A stretch of DNA of 33,107 nucleotides, from the NCBI GenBank assembly GCA_024642665.1, contig JAHEAR010000036.1, positions 1 to 33,107 on the forward strand, read 5' to 3'. This document shows positions 23,987 through 31,725 of the stretch, piece after piece; positions within the stretch are counted from its first letter, which is position 1; each line of letters starts with the position of its first letter. The notes under the pieces are model-generated. The model searched no databases. It was not told where the DNA came from and was given only the letters and a program-made list of their open reading frames with translations. The position numbers and the translations under genes were made by a program. Origin of the DNA: Bacteroidota bacterium (GTDB taxonomy: Bacteria; Bacteroidota; Bacteroidia; Chitinophagales; Saprospiraceae).

Positions 23987-25000
23987 ATGTTAAAATTTCC
24001 GGGATTAGTATTCTTTATCCTTATATTAAATTTTCCGCTTTCAGGACAACAGGATACGCTTATATTTAAAAACGGCGACCAGTTGATTGGTGAAGTGAAA
24101 TCCATGGACCGTGGCGTGGTGTTGATTGAAACGGACTATTCGGATAGTGATTTTAAGATAAAATGGGTGGATGTAAAGGAAATCTATTCTACGACCAGAT
24201 TTTTAATCAGCCTGTATGAAGGGGCAAGAATTAATGGCACATTGAAAACACTTTCGGCTGATAAAATCTCCATAAGTGCAGATGATGGTGATATTTTTGA
24301 GGTTGGCTTATCGGAGATTGTGTATTTGAATGGATTAAAATCTAAATTCTGGGATCGGGTCGATGCAAGTATTGATATAGGCCTTAAAGTCACTAAGGCT
24401 AATAAGCTGCGACAATTTAGTATCCAGTCAGCATTAGGGTATTTAGCAGATAAATGGTCCACTGATTTGTATTACAACGACCTGCTTTCTTCTCAGGACA
24501 GTATCTCGGATACCCGGAGAAAAGATGGTGGCGTAAATTATAGATTTTATCTTCCCAGAGATTGGTATGCTTCCCCTGAGTTAACCTATTTGTCCAATAC
24601 TGAACAAGCCCTTCAAAGTCGGGTCACTGCTAAACTGAGTCTGGGAAAGTTCATCGTGCATACTAATAATTTGTATTGGGGTGTATCGGCAGGAACTTCC
24701 TTACTCAAGGAAGCTTTTACCAATGATGCCGAAAGTAGAAACAGTGCGGAAATGTTATTGGGCACCGAGGTTAATTTATTTGATATCGGAGACCTAAGCT
24801 TTCTTTCAAATCTGTCAGTCTATCCAAGTTTAACCGAGAAAAAACGATTTCGTTCGGATTTTAAAATCGATGCGAAATATGAGTTTCTGGATGACTTTTA
24901 CATTAAGTTTAATCTGACCTTAAACTATGACAATCAACCTGCCGTGGTCGGTAAAGAAACAGACTATGTCTATGGCATTTCGTTTGGTTGGGAGCTATAG
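23987..25000 (+). CDS. DUF481-family outer-membrane protein
   Basis: A 337-residue exported protein. Signal peptide MLKFPGLVFFILILNFPLSGQ. An N-terminal soluble part (about 22-125) repeats a short beta motif: DTLIFKNGDQLIGEVKSMDRGVVLIETD, then LISLYEGARINGTLKTLSADKISISADDGDIFEV, the kind of SH3-like repeat that precedes many DUF481 barrels. The barrel part (about 130-337) has VDASIDIGLKVTKANKLRQFSIQSALGY, FYLPRDWYASPELTYLSNTEQAL and ends in YVYGISFGWEL. The ATG at 23987 is used because a start at 23978 is a TTG. Function is unknown. It converges with the next gene (minus) 30 bases on. Confidence 0.88.
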   Translation: MLKFPGLVFFILILNFPLSGQQDTLIFKNGDQLIGEVKSMDRGVVLIETDYSDSDFKIKWVDVKEIYSTTRFLISLYEGARINGTLKTLSADKISISADDGDIFEVGLSEIVYLNGLKSKFWDRVDASIDIGLKVTKANKLRQFSIQSALGYLADKWSTDLYYNDLLSSQDSISDTRRKDGGVNYRFYLPRDWYASPELTYLSNTEQALQSRVTAKLSLGKFIVHTNNLYWGVSAGTSLLKEAFTNDAESRNSAEMLLGTEVNLFDIGDLSFLSNLSVYPSLTEKKRFRSDFKIDAKYEFLDDFYIKFNLTLNYDNQPAVVGKETDYVYGISFGWEL

Positions 25001-25030
25001 TGGGCTACAATAGCGCAAACCCATCCATTG

Positions 25031-25645
25031 CTATCGAATCCTGTAATTGACGCTTCCCCCTAAACTAAATTGGAAAATGGTTGAACCAGTGGAAACCGTA
25101 GTACCTCCGCCTCCTGAACCAAAATAGAAACCACCGCCAAACCATTGTACCGGGGAAAGCAGTTGGGCGTGAATTCGAAGACTGATCTTATCACTGGGGG
25201 CAATGCGTAATCCTAATCGACCGCCAAGGGCAAATTTTGTCACATTTTCGGAAGAAAGGGTGGAAGCCACATTTGAAGTAAAGGCGACGCCCATATCAAA
25301 ACTACCAAAACCGCTGATGACATCATTGAATGGTTGGTATTGAGTTCCACCGATCATAATATAGTTGATACCGATTTGTCCGCTAAAACGTTTGTTAAAC
25401 TCTCCATCATAATAGGCATTCGGATCCATACGCTGATAAATTAATTCTATGGCTGTATTAGGCCGCATTTCAAATTCGAGACCACCACCCCACTGAAAAC
25501 CAGATCCAATCTGACCATAGCCGTAATAGGTGCTGAATCGATCAGCAAATGTGTATCCACCAAATGTAAGGAGAGACACAGATCCCTGAGCACTGGCTCC
25601 AATGGCTACAATACAGAAAATCAGAGAAAGGATAAAAGATTTCAT
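25031..25645 (-). CDS. Small outer-membrane beta-barrel protein (unknown function)
   Basis: A 204-residue exported protein: signal peptide MKSFILSLIFCIVAIGASAQ, then a barrel pattern with GSVSLLTFGGYTFADRF, WGGGLEFEMRPNTAIELIYQR, SGQIGINYIMIGGTQY, FALGGRLGLRIAP and a C-terminal FSLGGSVNYRI. A glycine-rich surface loop lies before the last strand (FGGGFYFGSGGGG). It is a stand-alone minus-strand gene with an exact -7 box (TATCTTTG) 22 bases before the start. Function unknown; the fold is widely shared by outer-membrane proteins of the phylum. Confidence 0.8.
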   Translation of the reverse strand: MKSFILSLIFCIVAIGASAQGSVSLLTFGGYTFADRFSTYYGYGQIGSGFQWGGGLEFEMRPNTAIELIYQRMDPNAYYDGEFNKRFSGQIGINYIMIGGTQYQPFNDVISGFGSFDMGVAFTSNVASTLSSENVTKFALGGRLGLRIAPSDKISLRIHAQLLSPVQWFGGGFYFGSGGGGTTVSTGSTIFQFSLGGSVNYRIR

Positions 25646-26030
25646 AGCAAAGTGTATTTATTGGTGCAAAGATAAGTGAAATTTAAAGTTAAACATTATC
25701 GTTTGTAGAAAGCAGACTGAGCCAGTATAGCGTAAGCAGATCATTTGTTGAATAGTTCTAAAAAACACGAAATCAACTAGTTATACAAATCCCAAGGGAT
25801 AAATACACGTATGTATAACTTTTAGCTGTTTGAATGGGTTTATTGTGAGTAGCCTGTGTTTTGAAGCATCAAACAGGTGAACAACACTGGTAATCGGGTT
25901 AGGGAAAGGAATTGGTTGGTTTTTAGATTAAAGGATGAAGCAGTACCTTTATACACGAACAACAAAGAGATAATTAAACCAAATTGGAATAAATTTTATC
26001 TGTTTGCTTTTATGATATAAATACATATTA
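25646..26030. other. 385-base divergent spacer
   Basis: AT-rich and without a convincing gene. It carries the -7 box for the barrel gene at 25667-25674 and an imperfect hairpin near 25857-25881 (CCTGT...ACAGG). The DUF2092 promoter was not identified with confidence. Confidence 0.5.
25667..25674 (-). promoter_or_regulatory. TATCTTTG -7 box before the barrel gene at 25645
   Basis: An exact TAnnTTTG match on the minus strand, ending 21 bases before the ATG and giving a leader of about 17 bases. The position is typical for the phylum; a -33 TTG was not seen. Confidence 0.5.
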
Positions 26031-26765
26031 ATGAAAAAAATAAAACTTCTTGGGATATTCCTGATTTTATCAAAATTGATCATTGCTCAGGATGTGAATT
26101 ATGACCCAACGGCCATTATGCTTCTTGATAAAATGAGTGATGTCATTGGTACATTGACTTCCGTTAGTTTCTCCGTTGAGTCTTCTTATGATGAAGAGAC
26201 GTACGACCACGGTATGGTTAAGAAATTTATGACTAGTCAGGTGCATATGGCCGGCCCTGATAAAATGATTGTAAATTCATGGGGACCGAAAGGCCATCGT
26301 CAGCTATGGTATGATGGAGAGACCTTTGGGTTCTTTGATTATGCTGAAAATAACTATGGCCTAGTTGAAGCCCCGGAAACCATCCTTGAAATGATTGATA
26401 GCATACATCAGTTTTATGGCATTGAGTTTCCGGCGGCTGATTTTTTCTATCCTTCTTTTACAGATGATCTCTTAGAAAGCAGTGATGCTATTTCATTTGT
26501 TGGTGCGGCCACTATTCAGGGGAAATCATGTTTTTCCATTCTGGCATCCGGAGAGAAAATGAATATCCAGATATGGATAAGTAATGATTCGTATAATTTA
26601 CCATTAAAGTATGTTATTGTAGATCATTCATTGCCGGGACATCCTCAATATGAAACTACTTTTGCAGATTGGCAGTTAAACCCGGATATCCCCGAAGGGA
26701 TGTTTAGTTTTTCACCTCCTCCGGGAGCCCGGGAAGTAAGATTATTTTCAAAAACAGATAAATAA
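26031..26765 (+). CDS. DUF2092 family periplasmic protein
   Basis: A 244-residue exported protein with signal peptide MKKIKLLGIFLILSKLIIAQ. The mature chain fits DUF2092: an opening PTAIMLLDKMSDVIGTLTSVSFSVE, then SQVHMAGPDKMIVNSWGPKGHRQLWYDGETFGFFDYAENNY, and near the end IWISNDSYNLPLKYVIVDH with YETTFADWQLNPDIPEGMFSFSPPPGA. This resembles the LolA/LppX half-barrel fold that binds lipids or lipoproteins. The role is therefore probably lipid-related but unproven. It is 8 bases upstream of a DUF6515 gene, a pairing I recall as recurrent in Bacteroidota. No promoter is assigned. Confidence 0.88.
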   Translation: MKKIKLLGIFLILSKLIIAQDVNYDPTAIMLLDKMSDVIGTLTSVSFSVESSYDEETYDHGMVKKFMTSQVHMAGPDKMIVNSWGPKGHRQLWYDGETFGFFDYAENNYGLVEAPETILEMIDSIHQFYGIEFPAADFFYPSFTDDLLESSDAISFVGAATIQGKSCFSILASGEKMNIQIWISNDSYNLPLKYVIVDHSLPGHPQYETTFADWQLNPDIPEGMFSFSPPPGAREVRLFSKTDK

Positions 26766-26773
26766 AAATTAGA

Positions 26774-27790
26774 ATGGATACAGGAATGTTAAAAGCAACA
26801 TTGGTACTCAGCATGTTTTTTGCTTTGAGTTTGTCCGGTAATCATGTAATGGCTCAGCGCATGTCACATGGTGCCTCAAGGCAAACCATGTCACGCCCTT
26901 CCCCAAGCAGGAGTCAGCCTGCTTCCAGGCCAGCTAATACTGCAAGACCTGCCACGAATAACAGGCAGCCCATTAATGGAGGCAGCTCAAAAATACCGGC
27001 TAACCGACCGACTACTTCAAATATGAATAGCAAGCCTTCACCAAGTACGCGACCCACCACCTCTCCAAGCGCCAGACCTTCCGTATCAAAGCCGGCTGAC
27101 AAAGGAGGAGCAGCAGGAATTAAAGATGGTGGCTTAAATAATAATAAGGGAAAGATTGACAATGGCAATCGAAACAGAGATGTCAATATCAATATTGACA
27201 ATAGTAAAGACATTCATGTAAACAATCGGCACAATACGACCGTGCGTCATAATAATTATCGTCCATATCCTCGTCCTCCGTATCATTACGGAGGGTGGAA
27301 TTATTATTGCTATCACCCATACCATTATCATCCGTATACACCATTTTACTGGGGCCCCGTATGGCATCCATGGGGATTTTTTGTTGCTACGATAGCGGTC
27401 ACAGCGATTGTGGTCAATGCCAACAATCAACAGTATTATTATGATTCCGGCGTATATTATCAGGCCGGAAATGGCGGCTATACCGTTGTTGCTGCACCCG
27501 TAGGGGCTACGATCACAGCCTTACCGGAAGGTTCGCAAACGGTTGTGGTCAATGAGACCACTAATAATTATTATTACGGTGGAACGTACTATGAAAAATC
27601 GGGTGAGGAGTATGTCGTTGTTCCGCCAACCGCAGGTACCATTGTCAAAGACTTGCCGGAAGGAGGAGAAGAAGTAAAGCTGGGAGACGTTACTTATGTA
27701 AAGGTTGGTGAAACATATTATCAGCCTATTGAAAAAGATGGTGAGAATATGTACGAAGTGGCGGATGTAAAAGAAGAAGGAAAGGAGTAA
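26774..27790 (+). CDS. DUF6515 family secreted protein with low-complexity region and repeats
   Basis: A 338-residue exported protein; signal peptide around MLKATLVLSMFFALSLSGNH (the ATG at 26786 is an alternative start). Residues about 29-125 are rich in Ser, Pro, Arg and Asn. A His/Tyr/Pro-rich part follows (PYPRPPYHYGGWNYYCYHPY), then a hydrophobic segment (WGFFVATIAVTAIVVNA, about 200-216). The C-terminal part has two copies of a YYxxGxYY...VVxxPxGxxIxxLPEG unit plus a shorter third one, as in DUF6515. The function is unknown; a surface or wall-interacting role is possible. It follows DUF2092 by 8 bases and ends at a bidirectional terminator. Confidence 0.85.
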   Translation: MDTGMLKATLVLSMFFALSLSGNHVMAQRMSHGASRQTMSRPSPSRSQPASRPANTARPATNNRQPINGGSSKIPANRPTTSNMNSKPSPSTRPTTSPSARPSVSKPADKGGAAGIKDGGLNNNKGKIDNGNRNRDVNINIDNSKDIHVNNRHNTTVRHNNYRPYPRPPYHYGGWNYYCYHPYHYHPYTPFYWGPVWHPWGFFVATIAVTAIVVNANNQQYYYDSGVYYQAGNGGYTVVAAPVGATITALPEGSQTVVVNETTNNYYYGGTYYEKSGEEYVVVPPTAGTIVKDLPEGGEEVKLGDVTYVKVGETYYQPIEKDGENMYEVADVKEEGKE

Positions 27791-27816
27791 ATTTATTCGG
27801 TTTTCATAATCTATAA

Positions 27817-27860
27817 GAAATAAAAAAAGCCGTCCTGTGCAGGACGGCTTTTTTTATTTC
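27817..27860. terminator. Perfect bidirectional terminator between convergent genes
   Basis: A 21-base perfect inverted repeat (GAAATAAAAAAAGCCGTCCTG and its complement) with a 2-base centre. The GC core of GCCGTCCTG is flanked by A7 and T7, so it gives a stem followed by T run in both directions. It separates the DUF6515 gene (plus) from the helical protein gene (minus). Confidence 0.95.
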
Positions 27861-27872
27861 TACAACGAAAGT

Positions 27873-28337
27873 TTAGTCAAGTTCTCCGATAAAAGGAATG
27901 TTTTCCATTATGGAAGCACGTGTCACACTCAATAAGTATGTTTCAATCTGAACAAACTGTGCAGCGGCTTTTACGCCCGCCGGTTTCTTCATTTTTCCGT
28001 AGTACTTAGAAATAAGTTTATCCGTTTTAGCTCCCAGGGTAGTCATTTCCTTAACAAGTGCATCTGTAGTCGCGTCATCAAGCGTACCATAGTTGTAAGC
28101 ATATCGCTGCAACAGGGCAATTCGTTCTTTCCCTAGTTGTTTGCGTTCCATTTCATATTGATCATACAAGGTCCAGAATCCATCGGCTTGTGCTCCTTTC
28201 AAGGCCAAAAAGTCAGCGACGATTTCTTTTTTCTCCATGCCATACAGAGACTGGATAAGATCAACATCCTCTGTGTTGCTTTGCGCAAAACTGAACGTTG
28301 AAATAAACATTACGGCAATCATTAGTAAGTGTTTCAT
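27873..28337 (-). CDS. Small helical periplasmic protein (unknown function)
   Basis: A 154-residue exported protein with signal peptide MKHLLMIAVMFISTFSFAQ; the ATG at 28337 is preferred over upstream in-frame codons (MLPITFKTKK) that precede the signal peptide. The mature chain is helical and charged, with LALKGAQADGFWTLYDQYEMERKQLGKERIALLQRYA. The LxxxQADxFWxLYxxYExxRKxLGxxR pattern is found in small periplasmic proteins of Bacteroidota and is reminiscent of Spy/CpxP-like helical chaperones, but this is not proven. It is the last gene of a minus-strand group of three and reads into the bidirectional terminator. Confidence 0.75.
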   Translation of the reverse strand: MKHLLMIAVMFISTFSFAQSNTEDVDLIQSLYGMEKKEIVADFLALKGAQADGFWTLYDQYEMERKQLGKERIALLQRYAYNYGTLDDATTDALVKEMTTLGAKTDKLISKYYGKMKKPAGVKAAAQFVQIETYLLSVTRASIMENIPFIGELD

Positions 28338-28385
28338 TTTTTTAGTTTTAAAAGTAATTGGTAACAATTATTATTATCGGTTCCG

Positions 28386-28982
28386 TTAGGGTTGTCTGAA
28401 AACAAACCCTACGTTCAGTGCCAGATAAGATTGAGGCTCTGCAAGATCACCTGCTTTTAGCCCATAGTAGTATTTAAGCATAATTGTAGTGGCAGAGGTA
28501 ATGCTGTTATTCAGCTGCACCCCGATTTGGGGTTGAAAGGCAAAATTCCAGGCCTCCTGCTTAAGCGTATAGAGATTCATATCTGTATTTCTGCGGGTGT
28601 AGACCACGCCGGTACCAATTCCAAAAAAAGGACTGACCTTTTCTCCGGGTTTTAAATAATAGTCAAAACTCACCAGCATCGGCACATGGTTACTGTAGCG
28701 ATATTGTTTTCCGGACAAAGACTCTGTTCCAACGGTATAGGTATCATAATCTTTACTTTCATAAAAGGTATTCCATCCAAGACTAAAACCAATGCCCAGA
28801 TCCGGTCGGGTCATGGATCGAAAATCAAGTGTCACTCCTCGAAAGCTTGTTTTGCTGATAAAATCAGAAAGATCACCGGTAGCAAATCCCATGGAATAGG
28901 TCAAGGCTGTATTGGTTTGCGCAGATAACGGGTTTGTGACCCATACAAACAGGAAAGCGGCTATATAAATTAGTTTTTTCAT
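28386..28982 (-). CDS. Small outer-membrane beta-barrel protein
   Basis: A 198-residue exported protein: signal peptide MKKLIYIAAFLFVWVTNPLSAQ, then barrel strands ALTYSMGFATGDLSDF, GVTLDFRSMTRPDLGIGFSLGWNTFYE, VPMLVSFDYYLKPGEKVSPFFGIGTGVVYTRR, AFQPQIGVQLNNSITSATTIMLKYYYGLK and a last strand YLALNVGFVFRQP. These are typical of the general OMP_b-brl family. It lies 10 bases after the DUF4136 lipoprotein gene and 48 bases before the helical protein gene, so it is the middle gene of a likely operon. Confidence 0.82.
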   Translation of the reverse strand: MKKLIYIAAFLFVWVTNPLSAQTNTALTYSMGFATGDLSDFISKTSFRGVTLDFRSMTRPDLGIGFSLGWNTFYESKDYDTYTVGTESLSGKQYRYSNHVPMLVSFDYYLKPGEKVSPFFGIGTGVVYTRRNTDMNLYTLKQEAWNFAFQPQIGVQLNNSITSATTIMLKYYYGLKAGDLAEPQSYLALNVGFVFRQP

Positions 28983-28992
28983 CGTCCTGGGA

Positions 28993-29616
28993 TTAATTAA
29001 TTTTTAAATAAGGTGACTGGACAAATGCCTGATCAATCCCATTCAATGCCCGGGTGATGTCGGATGAACCGGTCAGCACACCATTTACAGCACCAATCCA
29101 CGCGGTAGGAGATTCATTGATCGGACTGTCTGCATTAGGATCTGCAAGCGTCATAATCATGGATCCGGTCGTATAACTGTCCACCGTGTAGTAAGGCGGA
29201 TAGTACCATCCCCAACCTGGATAATAACCTCCCCACCACCAATCGTACCAATAGGAATAAAAGTAGGTTGTATTGGACAAGGCAGCAGGAGATAAAATCA
29301 TACCAGGCTGGTCTGCTATATCTACGCGCGTCCATCCATAGTTTGACATATTCTGGGCAATTTTTGCCAGTATCGGATCAGCATAAATGGGTTTCATATA
29401 TTCATATATGGTGTCTCCATTATTTTTGATCTTAACATCGATGACTATTTCATCAGGCATGGCATACGTATTGGAAGCCTTAAAATTGAAGCCATCATCA
29501 TAATTAGAATAGACCACATCCAGATCTGAAGTGTAGTCAGCTCCACCCGGATAACATCCGGTCACCACAAAGCCAAAAAGACCGGCTAATAAGCCCATTT
29601 TCAATATTCGATTCAT
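28993..29616 (-). CDS. DUF4136 family lipoprotein
   Basis: A 207-residue lipoprotein: MNRILKMGLLAGLFGFVVTGC with lipobox TGC (Cys21). DUF4136 features follow: DYTSDLDVVYSNYDDGFNFKASNTYAMPDEI and MIMTLADPNADSPINESPTAWIGAVNGVLTG. A Trp/Tyr/Gly-rich loop (SYWYDWWWGGYYPGWGWYYP, about 120-139) stands out. The domain is found in Bacteroidota and Proteobacteria envelope lipoproteins of unknown function. It starts the three-gene minus group and is preceded by an exact TACCTTTG box, 38 bases upstream. Confidence 0.88.
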   Translation of the reverse strand: MNRILKMGLLAGLFGFVVTGCYPGGADYTSDLDVVYSNYDDGFNFKASNTYAMPDEIVIDVKIKNNGDTIYEYMKPIYADPILAKIAQNMSNYGWTRVDIADQPGMILSPAALSNTTYFYSYWYDWWWGGYYPGWGWYYPPYYTVDSYTTGSMIMTLADPNADSPINESPTAWIGAVNGVLTGSSDITRALNGIDQAFVQSPYLKIN

Positions 29617-29653
29617 ATAGATTTTTTTTAAATCATTGATTTAATTGAGCAAA

Positions 29654-29661
29654 CAAAGGTA
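29654..29661 (-). promoter_or_regulatory. TACCTTTG -7 box before the DUF4136 operon
   Basis: An exact TAnnTTTG match on the minus strand, giving a leader of about 32 bases to ATG 29616. The -33 TTG was not seen. The rest of the 240-base spacer up to 29856 holds two imperfectly spaced inverted repeats (29717-29750 and 29753-29776) without a T run. Confidence 0.45.
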
Positions 29662-29856
29662 ATTAATTAATGTTTTGCCTAATGGTAACCTAAGAGTCAT
29701 TGGATCAGTTTTATTTAAACCTTACCAATTTCGATTTCGATACAAGGTTTTGACTATCAGCAAAGTATATGATAGTTTGGAAGAAATACAATTAAAGTCT
29801 TCGTGTGAAATAAGGAGTTATAGCGTACACACATCCTGAATGACTAATGCTTAAAT

Positions 29857-30582
29857 CTATTTTCTTACGATAAAAATTAAATTATGGAAGAAGGATATAG
29901 AACCAATGGATTGATCCGGAATAGCAGGCGCAATTTCATTTTTTAACCACTCCACTCGATTGACGGAATGTACGCGATGGATAAAATAATTCATCGCCGA
30001 TGGAACTTGTTCCATCTCATTTGTACTTCCTTCAAATTTTGGCCAGTAAGATGTTTGCGTATCTTCTACAACATAGATACCACCCGAAGGCATCAGAGGG
30101 AAGAGGGCTTCAAAGCTTGCGATGATGTGTGATTGTATGTGACTGCCATCATCAATGATGATATCAAAAGGACCTTCAGCTACACTTAAGTTTTCAAGTA
30201 TGGCAGCATCAGATTGGTCCCCCTGATATATTTTTAATCGATGTTCCTGAAGAGCGGACTTATCATATAAATCCAAACCGACAATCAGCCCTTTGTAAAA
30301 ATACTTTTTCCACATCCGCAAGCTATCTCCGCCGTGTCTTGGTTTAGCATATCCCCCAACCCCAATCTCCAAAAGCCTCACAGGCGTATGGCGAAGTTTA
30401 TTAAACCATGATTCATAGATGGGGGTATAATAATGATAACCCCATTTATCTGTTTTATAAATTTTGGCCAGCGCTGTCAGGTCTCCCTGTATAGGAAACG
30501 CCAGCAGTTCTTCCCGCAGTCGCTTCAAGCGCCAGTAGGTCTTCCAAGGAAGCCATGTCCTCACTTTATCCTTCCACGTCAT
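29857..30582 (-). CDS. MycE-like class I SAM-dependent methyltransferase
   Basis: A 241-residue enzyme. The SAM motif LLEIGVGGY (about residues 70-78) follows KTDKWGYHYYTPIYESWF, and DLYDKS (about 104-109) is motif II. The segment IIIDDGSH (about 141-148) and the pair VVED (about 171-174) match the metal-binding and catalytic motifs of macrolide sugar O-methyltransferase MycE and tetracenomycin ElmMI-type enzymes. Those methylate sugar hydroxyls; here there is only the catalytic domain. The target is unknown. The start overlaps the AI-2E-family gene stop by 4 bases, so both are likely one transcript. Glycosyltransferases lie beyond on the other strand, which suggests sugar methylation, as inference. 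Confidence 0.88.
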   Translation of the reverse strand: MTWKDKVRTWLPWKTYWRLKRLREELLAFPIQGDLTALAKIYKTDKWGYHYYTPIYESWFNKLRHTPVRLLEIGVGGYAKPRHGGDSLRMWKKYFYKGLIVGLDLYDKSALQEHRLKIYQGDQSDAAILENLSVAEGPFDIIIDDGSHIQSHIIASFEALFPLMPSGGIYVVEDTQTSYWPKFEGSTNEMEQVPSAMNYFIHRVHSVNRVEWLKNEIAPAIPDQSIGSISFFHNLIFIVRK

Positions 30583-31703
30583 CGTCTGTCTGCCTCCTCT
30601 TTCATTAAGGATGAAAATCTATAATCCTCTCGGTCATATTTGGCAAAGAACAGATGTCGCTTTTTCATCAGATCTTTATCCATGAGCAAAGCTACCGGTT
30701 TCAGGAAATCAATCGAATCTGCTACCAGTTTGAGGATAGCCATCATAGGTATAGCCAGTACGATTCCTCCAAGACCCATCAGGGATCCAAGGATGACGAT
30801 GCCAATCAATGCAAAAAATGGGTTAATGCGCACGCTGGAACCAACAATTTTTGGGGTAATGAAATTACCTTCAATTTGTTGAATGACGATATACATGATG
30901 ACTACCGCCATCGGTTGCCAGGTGTATTCATACGTTGCCAGCGAGTACAGAAAAGGAAGTAACCCCCCCAAAGTAGTTCCGATGTATGGAATGATAACCA
31001 GAAATGCAGCCAAAACACCCCAGAAAATAGCATGTTCGACACCAATCAATAATAAGCCAATGGTGTTGAGAAAGGCAAGTATAATCACCACCGTAACCAT
31101 GCCCATGAGATAATGCTGAATCATCTCCACAGACTGAGAGATGATCGAAGAAATCTCATCGCGTTTGTCTTTTGCAAACTGAATCATGATAAAATCCTTG
31201 AAAGCATCCTTGTAGATCAATAGGAAAATAGTGTAGATCAATGTCAAGGTAGCATTGAATAAAAATCCCGCACTACTACTAATGCCTGAGCCAACAAACT
31301 GAACAGGTGCCTGCACAATACTGGCGATTAAATCATTCATTGATTGTGGATCCGCAGGCATATCGACATATGGGACATTGGCATCAATAAACATCACAAT
31401 CTCTTCAATACCTTGTTTTAGCTGATCCTGAATCGAATTCATATCACTCACAATATTGATCAGCTGATATCCGAAAATAAATCCTAAACCTCCGACAATA
31501 CCCAGAACAATCAATAAACTACCTACAATGGAGACCACCTTTTTATTGATTTTTTTAAACAGCCACTTTTCCAAAGGAATGAGCAGAAAGCTGAAGAAAA
31601 TGGCAAAAAGGAAGGGGAATAACAGGCTTCTGCCTTGAAGTAGGAGAAAACCACCCCCGATAATGACAATCAGGAGATAAGAAGCATTTTTTAGCCACCG
31701 CAT
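30579..31703 (-). CDS. AI-2E family membrane transporter
   Basis: A 374-residue protein with about eight membrane segments, N-terminal at MRWLKNASYLLIVIIGGGFLLL. The family hallmarks are the long amphipathic region after segment 3 (residues about 85-150) and the C-terminal signature PYIGTTLGGLLPFLYSLA plus QQIEGNFITPKIVGSSVRINPFFALIGIVILGSLMG. Members carry sodium/proton or export small molecules such as autoinducer-2; the substrate here is unknown. The ATG at 31703 is only 22 bases from the divergent glycosyltransferase start. The gene precedes the methyltransferase with a 4-base overlap. Confidence 0.93.
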   Translation of the reverse strand: MRWLKNASYLLIVIIGGGFLLLQGRSLLFPFLFAIFFSFLLIPLEKWLFKKINKKVVSIVGSLLIVLGIVGGLGFIFGYQLINIVSDMNSIQDQLKQGIEEIVMFIDANVPYVDMPADPQSMNDLIASIVQAPVQFVGSGISSSAGFLFNATLTLIYTIFLLIYKDAFKDFIMIQFAKDKRDEISSIISQSVEMIQHYLMGMVTVVIILAFLNTIGLLLIGVEHAIFWGVLAAFLVIIPYIGTTLGGLLPFLYSLATYEYTWQPMAVVIMYIVIQQIEGNFITPKIVGSSVRINPFFALIGIVILGSLMGLGGIVLAIPMMAILKLVADSIDFLKPVALLMDKDLMKKRHLFFAKYDREDYRFSSLMKEEADRR

Positions 31704-31725
31704 AATTTTACCTTTACATGATCAT

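Noticed and set aside
25857-25881. Imperfect hairpin CCTGT...ACAGG in the divergent spacer
   Set aside because: The arms match with gaps and there is no T run; not convincing.
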